From positions 1,240,001 to 1,304,000 of the forward strand of contig NZ_PZZP01000001.1 of NCBI RefSeq assembly GCF_003046315.1: 64,000 bases of DNA, given 5' to 3'. Shown here piece after piece: positions 26,710 through 34,987 of this stretch. How positions within the stretch are numbered: position 1 is the first letter of the stretch; every line of letters starts with the position of its first letter. The stretch is from Desmospora activa DSM 45169 (GTDB taxonomy: Bacteria > Bacillota > Bacilli > Thermoactinomycetales > DSM-45169). A program made the translations under genes and the position numbers. Below the pieces are notes generated by a model that saw nothing but the letters and a program-made list of their open reading frames with translations, was not told where the DNA came from and did not search any database.

Positions 26710-27660
26710 TCATCCCTGCTTTTGCTTAATGATCCCCGCTAACACATACAAAATAATGGTGGAAGCGAGGTGGGCAGAGAATTGGTTCACATCCGACTGT
26801 GGGTAGACTTCGACAAAATCCATGCCCACGATCCCTTTTTTGCCGAATTCGTGGATAAGGGTTAAACATTCATAGGAGGTTAGGCCGTTTCCATCCGGCG
26901 GGCCACCGGGGTTAAAGGCATAATCCATCACATCACTGCAGATGCTCAAATAGACCACATCCACATCGCGGCTGGCCTGTGCATAAATCTGGTCAGCCAA
27001 CCGGTATAAATTCCCGTGTTCCCGTATATCACGGCTGGTGATGGTGACGGCTCCCGCTTTGTTGGCCAGTTGGCCACTTTCTGGTTTGTTGCGGGGGCCG
27101 TGAATACCAGTATGAATGATGCTTTCATTGCGCACGCCCTCCAGCTCATACAGGCGAGCAAAGGGCGTGTTACGCGCATATAAATCATCATTGTGAGCGG
27201 GGTAGTTGTCATAATGCGCATCCAGATGGATGATGCCGACTTTAACATTGCGCGCTTCAATCAACCCTTTCACAATCGGATAGGTAACGCTGTGATCTCC
27301 GCCCAGTCCGATCGGAAAGACGTTATGATCCCATAGGTTTGACTTTGTAAATGAGGTAATCCGATTCATTGTTTCAGTCGAATCATTGGGATTGACCGGG
27401 ATATCTCCGAGGTCGCCCAGTTTTAAGTGTTGAAACACATCAATACCATCCAGCTCAGGGAGAAAGCCGGAATATCGTTTTGAAGCTAACCGCATCACCT
27501 TGGGCCCCAATTCACAGCCGGTATAATCTCCCCAGGTGACACCACCTTCAAATGGAATCCCATAGACAACGGCATCGAGGTGGTGCAAAGGGGTTCTCGG
27601 CCTAATTTTTTCTCCGTTGAGGAAACAAGGGGTGTTTCCGTAAACAAAAGCGTTACCCAT
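26710..27660 (-). CDS. Arginase/agmatinase-family hydrolase
   Basis: Ureohydrolase-fold enzyme of about 316 residues; the family splits guanidino compounds with a two-metal (usually Mn) centre. Metal motifs seen, numbered from the longer frame at 27681: GGDHS (127-131), DAHYDNY (154-160), and SICSD (246-250), where the usual SxDxD has Cys in place of the first Asp. GMDFVEVYP (286-294) follows. Substrate unknown. The promoter on the minus strand (27691-27719) puts the transcript start near 27684, so the ATG at 27660, preceded by GGAAGTGG, is a better start than 27681. It is divergent from a regulator and near an SSS symporter, suggesting uptake and breakdown of a nitrogen compound. Confidence 0.85.
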   Translation of the reverse strand: MGNAFVYGNTPCFLNGEKIRPRTPLHHLDAVVYGIPFEGGVTWGDYTGCELGPKVMRLASKRYSGFLPELDGIDVFQHLKLGDLGDIPVNPNDSTETMNRITSFTKSNLWDHNVFPIGLGGDHSVTYPIVKGLIEARNVKVGIIHLDAHYDNYPAHNDDLYARNTPFARLYELEGVRNESIIHTGIHGPRNKPESGQLANKAGAVTITSRDIREHGNLYRLADQIYAQASRDVDVVYLSICSDVMDYAFNPGGPPDGNGLTSYECLTLIHEFGKKGIVGMDFVEVYPQSDVNQFSAHLASTIILYVLAGIIKQKQG

Positions 27661-27690
27661 TGTTGGCCACTTCCATTTCATTTTTTAATC

Positions 27691-27719
27691 ATTATATAAA
27701 CGTCTATGTTATCAGTCAA
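27691..27719 (-). promoter_or_regulatory. Sigma-A promoter of the arginase-fold gene
   Basis: On the minus strand TTGACT (27719-27714) and TATAAT (27696-27691) are separated by 17 bp. Confidence 0.75.
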
Positions 27720-27757
27720 ATTTCATCCTTTCCATTTCGCTATAATTAGAGATTGAG

Positions 27758-27786
27758 TTGACTTTTTAATTAATCATATTTACTAT
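27758..27786 (+). promoter_or_regulatory. Sigma-A promoter of the YheO-type regulator
   Basis: TTGACT (27758-27763) and TACTAT (27781-27786) are separated by 17 bp. It is back-to-back with the minus-strand promoter, with about 40 bp between the two -35 boxes. Confidence 0.7.
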
Positions 27787-27820
27787 AAGTAAAAATCGAG
27801 AAGGAGGGATTGTTTTACGA

Positions 27821-28501
27821 ATGGAGAAAAACGTCCCTGTAATCTTTCTACCCTATATTGAGATCGCTGATATGATTGTGGAAACTTTCGGTGATCGGGT
27901 AGAGGTTGTGATACACGATTTGCGTCAACCTTCTTCATCCTTGATCTATATCAAGGGGAAGGTGACTCGCCGCCCCGTCGGTGCGCCAACGACCAATATT
28001 ATCTTGAAGGAGTTAAGGCGGCATGGAAACGACGTAAAAAATAAATACGGGTTTACTTCCCGAACCGTAGACGGTCAAATGCTTAAAAGTTCGATTTTGT
28101 TTATTCGCGATCAAGAGCAACAAGTGATTGGATATTGTGGGATCAATTTTGATATGACGGCGTTATTACAGGCTCAAACGGTATTATACGAATTAACGTT
28201 ATCGACAGGTTTACCCTATATCCATGAATCGGATATGACTGAGCACTACGCGAATAATATGGAAGAAGTGTTTGAGGCGATGATCAAGGAAGTGTTGCAT
28301 TTGTTTCCGATGAGTGTGGAGCAAATGAAAAAAGAGGAGAAAGTGGAGGTGATCCGAGAGCTGGATGAAAGGGGGATTTTCTTGGTGCAGGGGGCCTCGG
28401 AACGTATCGCTTCCTTGCTGAATGTATCCAAACAAACGGTCTACAATTATTTGGATGTGGTGCGAAAGCAGGAAAAACGCCTAGAAGATCGTAAGGGATA
28501 A
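27821..28501 (+). CDS. YheO/DauR-type transcriptional regulator (PAS-like + HTH)
   Basis: A 226-residue regulator. The N-terminal half (about residues 10-120) has the YheO-like PAS pattern: FGDRVEVVIHDLRQPSSSLIYIKG, then RTVDGQMLKSSILFIRD and the IGYCGINFDMTAL strand. The C-terminal ~60 residues (DERGIFLVQGASERIASLLNVSKQTVYNYLD) form a helix-turn-helix. DauR-like members respond to small ligands and control amino acid breakdown. It starts the plus-strand operon with the 38-aa peptide and the symporter, and is divergent from the arginase-fold gene, which it probably controls. Confidence 0.85.
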   Translation: MEKNVPVIFLPYIEIADMIVETFGDRVEVVIHDLRQPSSSLIYIKGKVTRRPVGAPTTNIILKELRRHGNDVKNKYGFTSRTVDGQMLKSSILFIRDQEQQVIGYCGINFDMTALLQAQTVLYELTLSTGLPYIHESDMTEHYANNMEEVFEAMIKEVLHLFPMSVEQMKKEEKVEVIRELDERGIFLVQGASERIASLLNVSKQTVYNYLDVVRKQEKRLEDRKG

Positions 28502-28521
28502 AGGGTAAAGGAGGGATCACG

Positions 28522-28638
28522 ATGGAATACTCATTTACTCCATGGACTTGGTTTTGGATTTTCTTTCCGATGCCGCTGCTGATTGTGTGGGCACTTGTAT
28601 CGTATGTAAAAGCGAAGAAGGGGGGGGATGCGGAGTGA
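28522..28638 (+). CDS. 38-aa membrane peptide, probable symporter accessory protein
   Basis: A short frame encodes 38 residues: MEYSFTPWTWFWIFFPMPL at the start, one hydrophobic helix (about residues 9-29), then a basic and acidic tail KAKKGGDAE. AAAGGAGGG is well placed upstream of the ATG. Its stop overlaps the GTG start of the symporter by four bases, so both are translationally coupled. Small one-helix companions next to SSS-family symporters are known in bacteria as symporter small accessory proteins; this fits by size, order and topology. Confidence 0.75.
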   Translation: MEYSFTPWTWFWIFFPMPLLIVWALVSYVKAKKGGDAE

Positions 28639-30140
28639 ATCCGACCATTATCACTTTTTGTGTCTATTTGTTCCTGTTGCTTGTCATCGGGGTGATTACG
28701 TATCGCTTAACAAATTCAATGTCTGATTACGTTCTGGGCGGCAGAAAAATGAACAGCTGGGTAACCGCTTTTTCTGCTTCAGCAAGTGACTTCAGCGGTT
28801 GGCTGTTGCTGGGATTGCCCGGAGTGGCGTATGCTTCCAGCGTCAGTGAGTGGAGTCTGTTTATCGCGATCGGTTTAGCTGTCGGCGCTGCGATCAATTG
28901 GCATTATGTCGCAAAACGGCTGCGTAATTATACTGCCTATTCAAATGATTCGATCACTATTTCTGAATTCTTGGAAAACCGATTCCGCGATCATTCCCAT
29001 CTCCTGCGAATTGTTTCCGCCGTCTTTATCGTTGTTTTCTTTTTGTTTTATACCGCATCAGGGTTGGTGGCTGGTGGTGTGCTGTTTGAGGCCACCTTTG
29101 GCATCGATTATACGTTGGCGTTGACGCTCGGGGCGATTATTATCTTTTTGTATACTTTTCTCGGTGGGTTTATCGCGGTTAGTTACACGGATTTTATCCA
29201 AGGGTTGCTGATGTTTCTGGCATTGGTGATCACTCCGATTGTAGCCATCATACAACTGGGCGGGTTCGGGGAATTGTTTACAGCGATCGGACAGGTGAAT
29301 CCTTCACTGCTGGATATTTCGCAGGCGGTGGAGTTTGACTACCAGAGCGGTGTGTTCTGGGAGACGACGGGCTCCATTGCTCTTGTATCCATTGTTTCCG
29401 CATTGGCCTGGGGCTTAGGCTACTTTGGACAACCCCACATTTTAACGAGGTTTATGGCGATTCGTAGCACGGCCGCCATTCCCAAATCCCGTCTGATCGC
29501 GATTGTCTGCGGCCTGGTTCTGCCTCTGTACGGTGCTATCGCGGTCGGGATGATCGGCATAGCCTATTTTGGTCCGGATAACCCCTTAAATGATCCGGAA
29601 CATGTCTTTTTACAACTGGTTCAAGTCGTTTTCAACCCCTGGGTGGCAGGAATATTGTTGGCAGCGGTGTTATCCGCCATCATGAGTACGATCGACTCTC
29701 AGCTGCTCGTCTCCTCCAGTGCGTTAATCGAAGATTTTTATCGGGTCTTTGTTCGGAAAAAAGCGACACAAACCGAATTGGTATGGGCTAGCCGGACAGC
29801 AGTTTTTCTCATTGTCAGCATCGCCTTTATACTGGCGCTCAACGAAAGCAACACCGTCTTAAATCTCGTTTCATACGCTTGGGCGGGTTTTGGAGCGGCT
29901 TTCGGTCCTGCGCTGTTATTTTCGCTGTTTTGGAAGCGAACAACCAAATGGGCAGTGCTTGTTTCCATCATTGTCGGGGGAGGAACGGTTTTACTGTGGA
30001 AATATACCGGTTCGGAACTATATGAAATTGTTCCCGGTTTTCTCTTAGCTTCACTTTCCATCGTCGTTATCAGCTTGCTGAGTAAAGAACCACCACAAGA
30101 GATTCAAGATGAATTTGATCATGTCAAACAGATGCCTTAA
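28635..30140 (+). CDS. Sodium:solute symporter (SSS family, PutP/OpuE-like)
   Basis: A 501-residue transporter with about 13 membrane segments. The family features are YVLGGRKMNSWVTAFSASASDFSGWLLLGLPG near residue 30, the GGFIAVSYTDFIQG segment, LAWGLGYFGQPHILTRFMAI and the sodium-site ILLAAVLSAIMSTIDSQLL helix. It resembles sodium/proline symporters, though the substrate is not certain. The frame opens earlier, but the GTG at 28635, overlapping the small gene's stop, is the natural start. Likely imports a substrate linked to the nearby arginase-fold enzyme. Confidence 0.92.
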   Translation: MNPTIITFCVYLFLLLVIGVITYRLTNSMSDYVLGGRKMNSWVTAFSASASDFSGWLLLGLPGVAYASSVSEWSLFIAIGLAVGAAINWHYVAKRLRNYTAYSNDSITISEFLENRFRDHSHLLRIVSAVFIVVFFLFYTASGLVAGGVLFEATFGIDYTLALTLGAIIIFLYTFLGGFIAVSYTDFIQGLLMFLALVITPIVAIIQLGGFGELFTAIGQVNPSLLDISQAVEFDYQSGVFWETTGSIALVSIVSALAWGLGYFGQPHILTRFMAIRSTAAIPKSRLIAIVCGLVLPLYGAIAVGMIGIAYFGPDNPLNDPEHVFLQLVQVVFNPWVAGILLAAVLSAIMSTIDSQLLVSSSALIEDFYRVFVRKKATQTELVWASRTAVFLIVSIAFILALNESNTVLNLVSYAWAGFGAAFGPALLFSLFWKRTTKWAVLVSIIVGGGTVLLWKYTGSELYEIVPGFLLASLSIVVISLLSKEPPQEIQDEFDHVKQMP

Positions 30141-30163
30141 CAAAGATAAATGGATACCGTGAG

Positions 30164-30193
30164 ATCCTCCCGTTGCTGCGGGGGGATTTTTTT
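30164..30193 (+). terminator. Terminator after the symporter gene
   Basis: ATCCTCCCG (30164-30172) pairs with CGGGGGGAT (30179-30187) with one G-U pair, followed by seven T residues. Confidence 0.85.
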
Positions 30194-30260
30194 GAGGGAA
30201 GCGGCTAAGATGGGTCAATGTGGATGAAGCGGAGACAATACACTTTTATAATCCCGAAAT

Positions 30261-30284
30261 TGTAAACAAGTTTGCATCACAAAC
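30261..30284 (+). repeat. Dispersed intergenic motif, copy 3
   Basis: TGTAAACAAGTTTGCATCACAAAC, with the 13-base core at 30263-30275, 80 bp upstream of the next gene. It matches copy 1 in all but three positions. Confidence 0.6.
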
Positions 30285-30363
30285 ATCATCCTTCAACAAA
30301 AGTATGATTCGCTCTCCAAAGAGCCAAAATAGAAGAGAAGAGGTTGGAAAGAGGAGCGAAACA

Positions 30364-31536
30364 ATGAACTTTGCCGATCTATTGACGTATGCGGATATCG
30401 AGCATCTAAAAAGAATGGCAAACCATTACCGGTGTGGAGCAGATGTTCACTCTAAAGGTGATTTAATCGCATCACTACTAAATCACTTAGGACGCCCTTC
30501 CCGCTTGTCGGGGATGATGGATTCGCTGGAGGAAGCTGAGGTTCGATTTTTGGAACAACTCTGCTTTGATAGCCGCGAACGTTATAGTCAAGAAGATTTG
30601 ATCGCCAAAGGACGGGCGGCTTTAGGAGAAAAGGAAGAGAATCCACGTACGTTGGTACGGACTGGTCTTGAGCGGGGGTGGATATTTCCGGGTGTTCATC
30701 GAGGGGATCGGATGTTGTTTCATATCCCACAGGATTTGCGCCATCGAATTCTGCGCTTATTTGCGGATAGAACAATGGTAAAAGGTGAACCGGAACCGGC
30801 TTTTATCCGCAATGAGGTGGGAATGTTGGCAGATGATTTGCTCCATTTCTTGCGCTTTCTGATGGAGCAGGAGGTGCCACTCACATCGGAGGGGAGTATT
30901 TATCGCCAGCAGCAGCGCCAATTGTTTAAACGCTTTTCTGTTCCTGAAGAGCTGGTGGATCGCAAAGGATGGCGCTTTGGTTTTGGACGTCGCTACCATC
31001 TGTATCCCGATCGCTTTTCACTGCTCTATGATTATGCTTTTTTCCGAGGGTACATCCGGGAGGAGGAAGAAAGTTTTCGCCTATGTTTAAGTGCGGATGG
31101 AATCGGGAAATTACAGAGTAAGGACAATGAGGAAGGGCGGGAGTTGTTTCGGTTTTGGATGCGTCTCTATAAAAAGCCGATTTCACAACTACCGGTAATT
31201 GTCCGCTGGATTGATCTATTGGCTCATACACGATGGTTTCCGTCGGACCGATTGGAAGAAGCGGTTTCCCACTGGCTGCAGCCGTTTTATTATGAAACAC
31301 CTTCCTCGCTGTTTCAACGAATCATCCGGATGATGACTCATTTGGGTTTAGTGGCGGTAGGACGAAACGAAAAAAAACAACCCTGGGTCCGTATGAATGA
31401 GGGCGGCCACATCTGGTTACAGGGGTTAAATGGTTTTGCGGAAAAGAAGTTGGATAGCCGCTTTAGTGACTCCATCACAGGAAACAAAATCCAGATTCGT
31501 TTACCGGGAGGAAACAAGCGCTTGGACATGGAATAG
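30364..31536 (+). CDS. Hypothetical protein, possibly winged-helix
   Basis: A 390-residue cytoplasmic protein, rich in Arg, Leu and Phe, that I cannot assign. It begins with a helical segment (NFADLLTYADIEHLKRMANHY, residues 2-22) followed by KGDLIASLLNHL, a pattern often seen in winged-helix or SAP-like modules. Two further stretches (SLFQRIIRMMTHLGLVAVG near 325; KTLVRTGLERGWIFPG-type near 100) look like helical DNA-binding repeats. The frame is open from 30220, but AGGAGCG before the ATG at 30364 decides the start. It lies where B. subtilis has ypiA, to which it shows no clear likeness. Confidence 0.75.
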   Translation: MNFADLLTYADIEHLKRMANHYRCGADVHSKGDLIASLLNHLGRPSRLSGMMDSLEEAEVRFLEQLCFDSRERYSQEDLIAKGRAALGEKEENPRTLVRTGLERGWIFPGVHRGDRMLFHIPQDLRHRILRLFADRTMVKGEPEPAFIRNEVGMLADDLLHFLRFLMEQEVPLTSEGSIYRQQQRQLFKRFSVPEELVDRKGWRFGFGRRYHLYPDRFSLLYDYAFFRGYIREEEESFRLCLSADGIGKLQSKDNEEGRELFRFWMRLYKKPISQLPVIVRWIDLLAHTRWFPSDRLEEAVSHWLQPFYYETPSSLFQRIIRMMTHLGLVAVGRNEKKQPWVRMNEGGHIWLQGLNGFAEKKLDSRFSDSITGNKIQIRLPGGNKRLDME

Positions 31537-31639
31537 GATGTAGTAGAACGTTGCTTTTCCGCGCATGGTTCAGGGGATCGTAACGTATAGTTGAATAAAG
31601 TTCGCAATATTCAATGTGGAGCGGATGGGGGGACGGAAT

Positions 31640-32194
31640 ATGAGCGATTGTGTCACGATCTCTGAAAAGAAGGAGTTTATTCAATGGTTCCTGAACCGTT
31701 GTGAGCTACAAAGACGGGAAGCTGCTTGGCTCCTCAATTACCTCTCTTCGGATGATGAAGTGCTCGGTCGCACCCATTTTGTTGACTGCTTGCGCCATCT
31801 TCCCAAAACGATGATCGTTTCCGCCCGATGTGTATCGATGACGCCCTTTCAGTATTCAAAACGAAAGCGAGTCACTTCCGACGTGGAAACCGCCTTTTAC
31901 GATATTCGGTCTTGTTCCAATGATGACTTGTATATTACGCTCCATTTTGAGGATAAGACCAGTTGCCCAGAATACGCCGCTATAGCTATATTGGAGGTAA
32001 ATCCGATGGAAAGACAAGATCTTGTCCAAGATTCCTTATTCGGTCTGTTTGCGGAGGTCATCCTCGATCAAGCGGTTCGGGATTATCGCAAGAAGGATTT
32101 GTATCGTCGTATCGATGAAGCGTTGGCCAATGGTGACGAGCAGCAATTCTTACAATTAACCGAACAGTGGTTAAAAATCATCGAAAAACAATGA
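31640..32194 (+). CDS. ypiB: YpiB family protein (UPF0302)
   Basis: A 184-residue cytoplasmic protein. The start (SEKKEFIQWFLNRCELQRREAAWLLNYL) and the middle (ETAFYDIRSCSNDDLYITLHF) match B. subtilis YpiB, and so does its place upstream of ypiF and qcrABC. The C terminus (RRIDEALANGDEQQFLQLTEQ) is the IDEAL-type region. Function is unknown, with roles proposed in respiratory complex or quality control only by context. GGGGGACGGA precedes the ATG at 31640. Confidence 0.9.
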   Translation: MSDCVTISEKKEFIQWFLNRCELQRREAAWLLNYLSSDDEVLGRTHFVDCLRHLPKTMIVSARCVSMTPFQYSKRKRVTSDVETAFYDIRSCSNDDLYITLHFEDKTSCPEYAAIAILEVNPMERQDLVQDSLFGLFAEVILDQAVRDYRKKDLYRRIDEALANGDEQQFLQLTEQWLKIIEKQ

Positions 32195-32211
32195 TGGGTT
32201 CGATATAATGT

Positions 32212-32232
32212 CCGGCAGAGGCCGGTCTTTTT
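32212..32232 (+). terminator. Terminator after ypiB
   Basis: CCGGC (32212-32216) and GCCGG (32221-32225) around AGAG, followed by TCTTTTTTC. The stem is short. Confidence 0.6.
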
Positions 32233-32254
32233 TCGTGCTTTGGGAGGTGGTTTT

Positions 32255-32689
32255 GTGCGGCTTTCTCAAATTGATCCCGATAAATGGAGCCAAACGGCCG
32301 CATATGTGGACACCTTGTTGTTGCCGGTCTATCGTATCCGATTTCCGGATAAACGACTGGATGTAGAAGAAGCGAAACAGGTAAATCGGATTGCCGCCTT
32401 GGTGGAGGGAAATTTAAAGGGACGACTCTTTCTTACCTCCCCGATCCCTTATGGAACGCAGACGAGAGAAGTGTGGCACCGTTACTTGAAAGAAGTTATT
32501 AACGAATTTGCTGCCGCTCCTTTTTTGCATGTGGTGATTTTAGCCCCGACAGACTGGGAGTTACCAAGCTTCTCCGATATGAAAGGTGTTATCGGGATCA
32601 CCGTTTCGATGGATGAGGATATTGAAACCGCCGCCAATCGTGTGGTTGAACAAATTGTGTCGATGTGGCAAACTTCAGAAGAGGTATGA
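32255..32689 (+). CDS. ypiF: DUF2487 family protein (YpiF)
   Basis: A 144-residue protein of unknown function found upstream of qcrABC in Bacillales. It contains DTLLLPVYRIRFPD near the start, EGNLKGRLFLTSPIPYG, and ends with a charged helix. The GTG at 32255 has GGGAGGTGG five to twelve bases upstream; the longer frame adds only five residues. No signal peptide or membrane segment is seen. Confidence 0.88.
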   Translation: MRLSQIDPDKWSQTAAYVDTLLLPVYRIRFPDKRLDVEEAKQVNRIAALVEGNLKGRLFLTSPIPYGTQTREVWHRYLKEVINEFAAAPFLHVVILAPTDWELPSFSDMKGVIGITVSMDEDIETAANRVVEQIVSMWQTSEEV

Positions 32690-32852
32690 CTCGATTGACA
32701 GAGGGAATAGTATATTCTGACTGTATCACAAGCAGAGGCACGTCCTTGACATGGGTTAAAGCGGTTGGCTATCATGGAAAATGTCCTAGTAAACCGTTTA
32801 TGGTTCCAGTCCGGTTGGACGTTATGCTGTATAGAGGGAGGTCGGACGAGTC

Positions 32853-33377
32853 GTGAGCGAAAGTAAACAAACAGAGGGTAAACCGGGTATCTCGCGGCGT
32901 CGGTTTTTAACGTATACCATCGCCAGCACAGCCGGATTTCTCGGTTCAACCATGCTTTACCCCATGGTACGCTTCGCCATTGACCCGATATTGCAAAAAG
33001 GGACGGACACAGAATTCGTGGACGTCGGTTCCGTTGACGAATTCACTGAGAGGCCGAAGTCCGTCCAGTTTCGCATTAAACGGAAAGATGGCTGGTACGA
33101 ACCGGAAGAAGGGGAGAGTGCCACCGCCTGGGTATCGAAAAAAGGAGATGCAATCCTAGCGTTATCTCCCATCTGCAAACACTTAGGTTGCACAGTCACA
33201 TGGGAAGGTGGAGGGCACCTGAAACAATACTACTGCCCTTGCCATGGCGGTCTGTATGAAGAAGATGGGACTAATGTACCGGGAACGCCACCTACTGGGC
33301 CGTTGGATCAATACGCCTATCGGGTGGAAGGCGGAAGATTGTTGCTGGGCCCCACCCAGCAGGGAGGAGGGGCGTAG
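32853..33377 (+). CDS. qcrA: Rieske iron-sulfur subunit of the menaquinol:cytochrome c reductase
   Basis: Iron-sulfur subunit of the b6c-type complex that passes electrons from menaquinol to cytochrome c. The 174-residue protein has a twin-arginine-type N terminus (ISRRRFLTYT), one membrane segment (residues 26-45), and both cluster-binding boxes CKHLGC and CPCHGG with the Cys-His pairs. The GTG start follows AGGGAGG. First gene of qcrABC; each gene follows within 27 bp. Confidence 0.96.
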   Translation: MSESKQTEGKPGISRRRFLTYTIASTAGFLGSTMLYPMVRFAIDPILQKGTDTEFVDVGSVDEFTERPKSVQFRIKRKDGWYEPEEGESATAWVSKKGDAILALSPICKHLGCTVTWEGGGHLKQYYCPCHGGLYEEDGTNVPGTPPTGPLDQYAYRVEGGRLLLGPTQQGGGA

Positions 33378-33380
33378 GCC

Positions 33381-34052
33381 ATGTTGACGAAAGCGTATGA
33401 ATGGTTGGATGAACGGTTGGACATTACACCCATGTGGCGTGATCTGGCCGACCACGAAGTGCCGGAACACGTCAACCCGGCCCATCACTTTTCGGCGTTT
33501 ATCTACTGCTTTGGCGGATTGACGTTTTTTATCGTCGTTATCCAGATTCTTTCGGGAATGTTTCTGGCGATGTATTATGTGCCGGATATCGAGAACGCTT
33601 GGGCTAGCGTGGACTATCTCCAGAATGAAATCGCATTTGGACAGATTGTCCGAGGGATGCATCACTGGGGTGCCAGTGTCTCGATCGTGATGCTGTTTCT
33701 TCATACCCTACGCGTGTTTTTCACCGGCTCATACAAGCATCCGCGTGAATTTAACTGGGTCATTGGGATGTTGATTTTCTTCACCATGCTAGGTCTTGGT
33801 TTAACCGGTTATCTGTTGCCCTGGGATAACAAAGCATACTTCGCTACCAAGGTGACAATTGAAATCGCCTCCAGCGTCCCTTTCCTGGGTGACAGCATCG
33901 CCTCATTTATGCAGGGGGGAGAAATCGTTGGCGCCCAGACACTGGCCCGTTTCTTCGCGTTCCATGTGTTTTTCCTCCCCGCTCTTTTGCTTGGATTGTT
34001 GGGGGCCCACTTTATCCTGATTCGTAGACAGGGAATTTCGGGTCCGCTATAA
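33381..34052 (+). CDS. qcrB: Cytochrome b6 subunit of the menaquinol:cytochrome c reductase
   Basis: Haem-carrying membrane subunit of 223 residues with four transmembrane helices. The histidine ligands lie in HHWGASVSIVMLFLHTLRVFF and RFFAFHVFFLPALLL, and the N-terminal amphipathic start VPEHVNPAHHFSAFIYCFGG and GYLLPWDNKAYFATKV are typical. Short, b6-like length: the remaining cytochrome b part is supplied by QcrC. It starts three bases after qcrA. Confidence 0.97.
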   Translation: MLTKAYEWLDERLDITPMWRDLADHEVPEHVNPAHHFSAFIYCFGGLTFFIVVIQILSGMFLAMYYVPDIENAWASVDYLQNEIAFGQIVRGMHHWGASVSIVMLFLHTLRVFFTGSYKHPREFNWVIGMLIFFTMLGLGLTGYLLPWDNKAYFATKVTIEIASSVPFLGDSIASFMQGGEIVGAQTLARFFAFHVFFLPALLLGLLGAHFILIRRQGISGPL

Positions 34053-34079
34053 GTCTAATGTGTTAGGGGGGAAATGTTC

Positions 34080-34898
34080 ATGGCACACAACTCGGACGGG
34101 AATGAAAAACAGGTCCATTATGTGGGTGATTCCCGTGTAAAAGCAAAAAAAGAGAAGTTATATCCCAAAGATTACTCCGAGTTCCCAGGGAAAACGGAAG
34201 CGTTTTTTCCAAACTTCCTGTTGAAGGAATGGATGGTGGCGGTCGTTGTGATGGTCGGTTTCATGGCTCTCGTGATGGCTCATGAACCGCCGTTGGGTGA
34301 ACTGGCCGATCCGACCAATACCAGCTTCCTGCCGGTACCGGACTGGTACTTCTTGTTCCTTTATGAGTTGCTCAAGTTTGAATGGGCCTCCGGTCCGTTT
34401 GTGGTGATTGGGACAGTGGTTGTTCCCGGTGTGATGTTTGGAGCATTGATGTTGGTTCCCTGGTTGGACCGTTCCAAAGAGCGTCGTCCCTTTAAACGTC
34501 CGGTTACAACCGGTCTGATGATGCTCAGCTTGATCTCGATCGTCATTCTCACATGGGCAGCGGAAGACGAACACCAGAAACAGTTAGCCTCCTTGCCTAG
34601 AGGTGCGGATGAAAATACGGAAATTGTGGCGGTGGAGGATCCAGGCTTTGAGATTTATAAGAACAATGCCTGTGTCAACTGTCACGGTCAGGAGCTGGAA
34701 GGGCTCCAAGGGCCGTCACTAAGGGGGATCGGTGATGGTTATACAGAAGATGAGCTATTCGACATCATCGATCACGGAAAAGGAACGATGCCAGCAGGTA
34801 TGTTCCAAGGAACGGAAGAGGAGAAAAAAGTGCTGGTCGACTGGTTGCTGAAGCAGACGACTGGGGAAGAGAAAAAGGAAGGTCAAAGCGACCATTAA
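34080..34898 (+). CDS. qcrC: Cytochrome b (subunit IV)-cytochrome c fusion subunit
   Basis: A 272-residue fusion. The N-terminal part (to about residue 165) holds three membrane helices of the subunit IV type with the PDWYFLFLYELLKFEW quinol-site motif. The C-terminal part is a cytochrome c domain with the haem-binding CVNCH and the axial Met in GTMPAGMF. This fusion is the hallmark of Bacillus-type complexes. The ATG at 34080 is better spaced from AGGGGGGAA than the one at 34074. Confidence 0.96.
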   Translation: MAHNSDGNEKQVHYVGDSRVKAKKEKLYPKDYSEFPGKTEAFFPNFLLKEWMVAVVVMVGFMALVMAHEPPLGELADPTNTSFLPVPDWYFLFLYELLKFEWASGPFVVIGTVVVPGVMFGALMLVPWLDRSKERRPFKRPVTTGLMMLSLISIVILTWAAEDEHQKQLASLPRGADENTEIVAVEDPGFEIYKNNACVNCHGQELEGLQGPSLRGIGDGYTEDELFDIIDHGKGTMPAGMFQGTEEEKKVLVDWLLKQTTGEEKKEGQSDH

Positions 34899-34936
34899 AG
34901 GTTCGAGCAAAAGCGGCTCGCAAACCATACTGTTAC

Positions 34937-34970
34937 ATAACTCGGCCGATCGGCCGAGTTATTTTTTTAT
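34937..34970 (+). terminator. Terminator after qcrC
   Basis: ATAACTCGGCCG (34937-34948) pairs perfectly with CGGCCGAGTTAT (34951-34962), followed by TTTTTTTAT. Confidence 0.9.
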
Positions 34971-34987
34971 AGTGGGAGGAAGCAACG

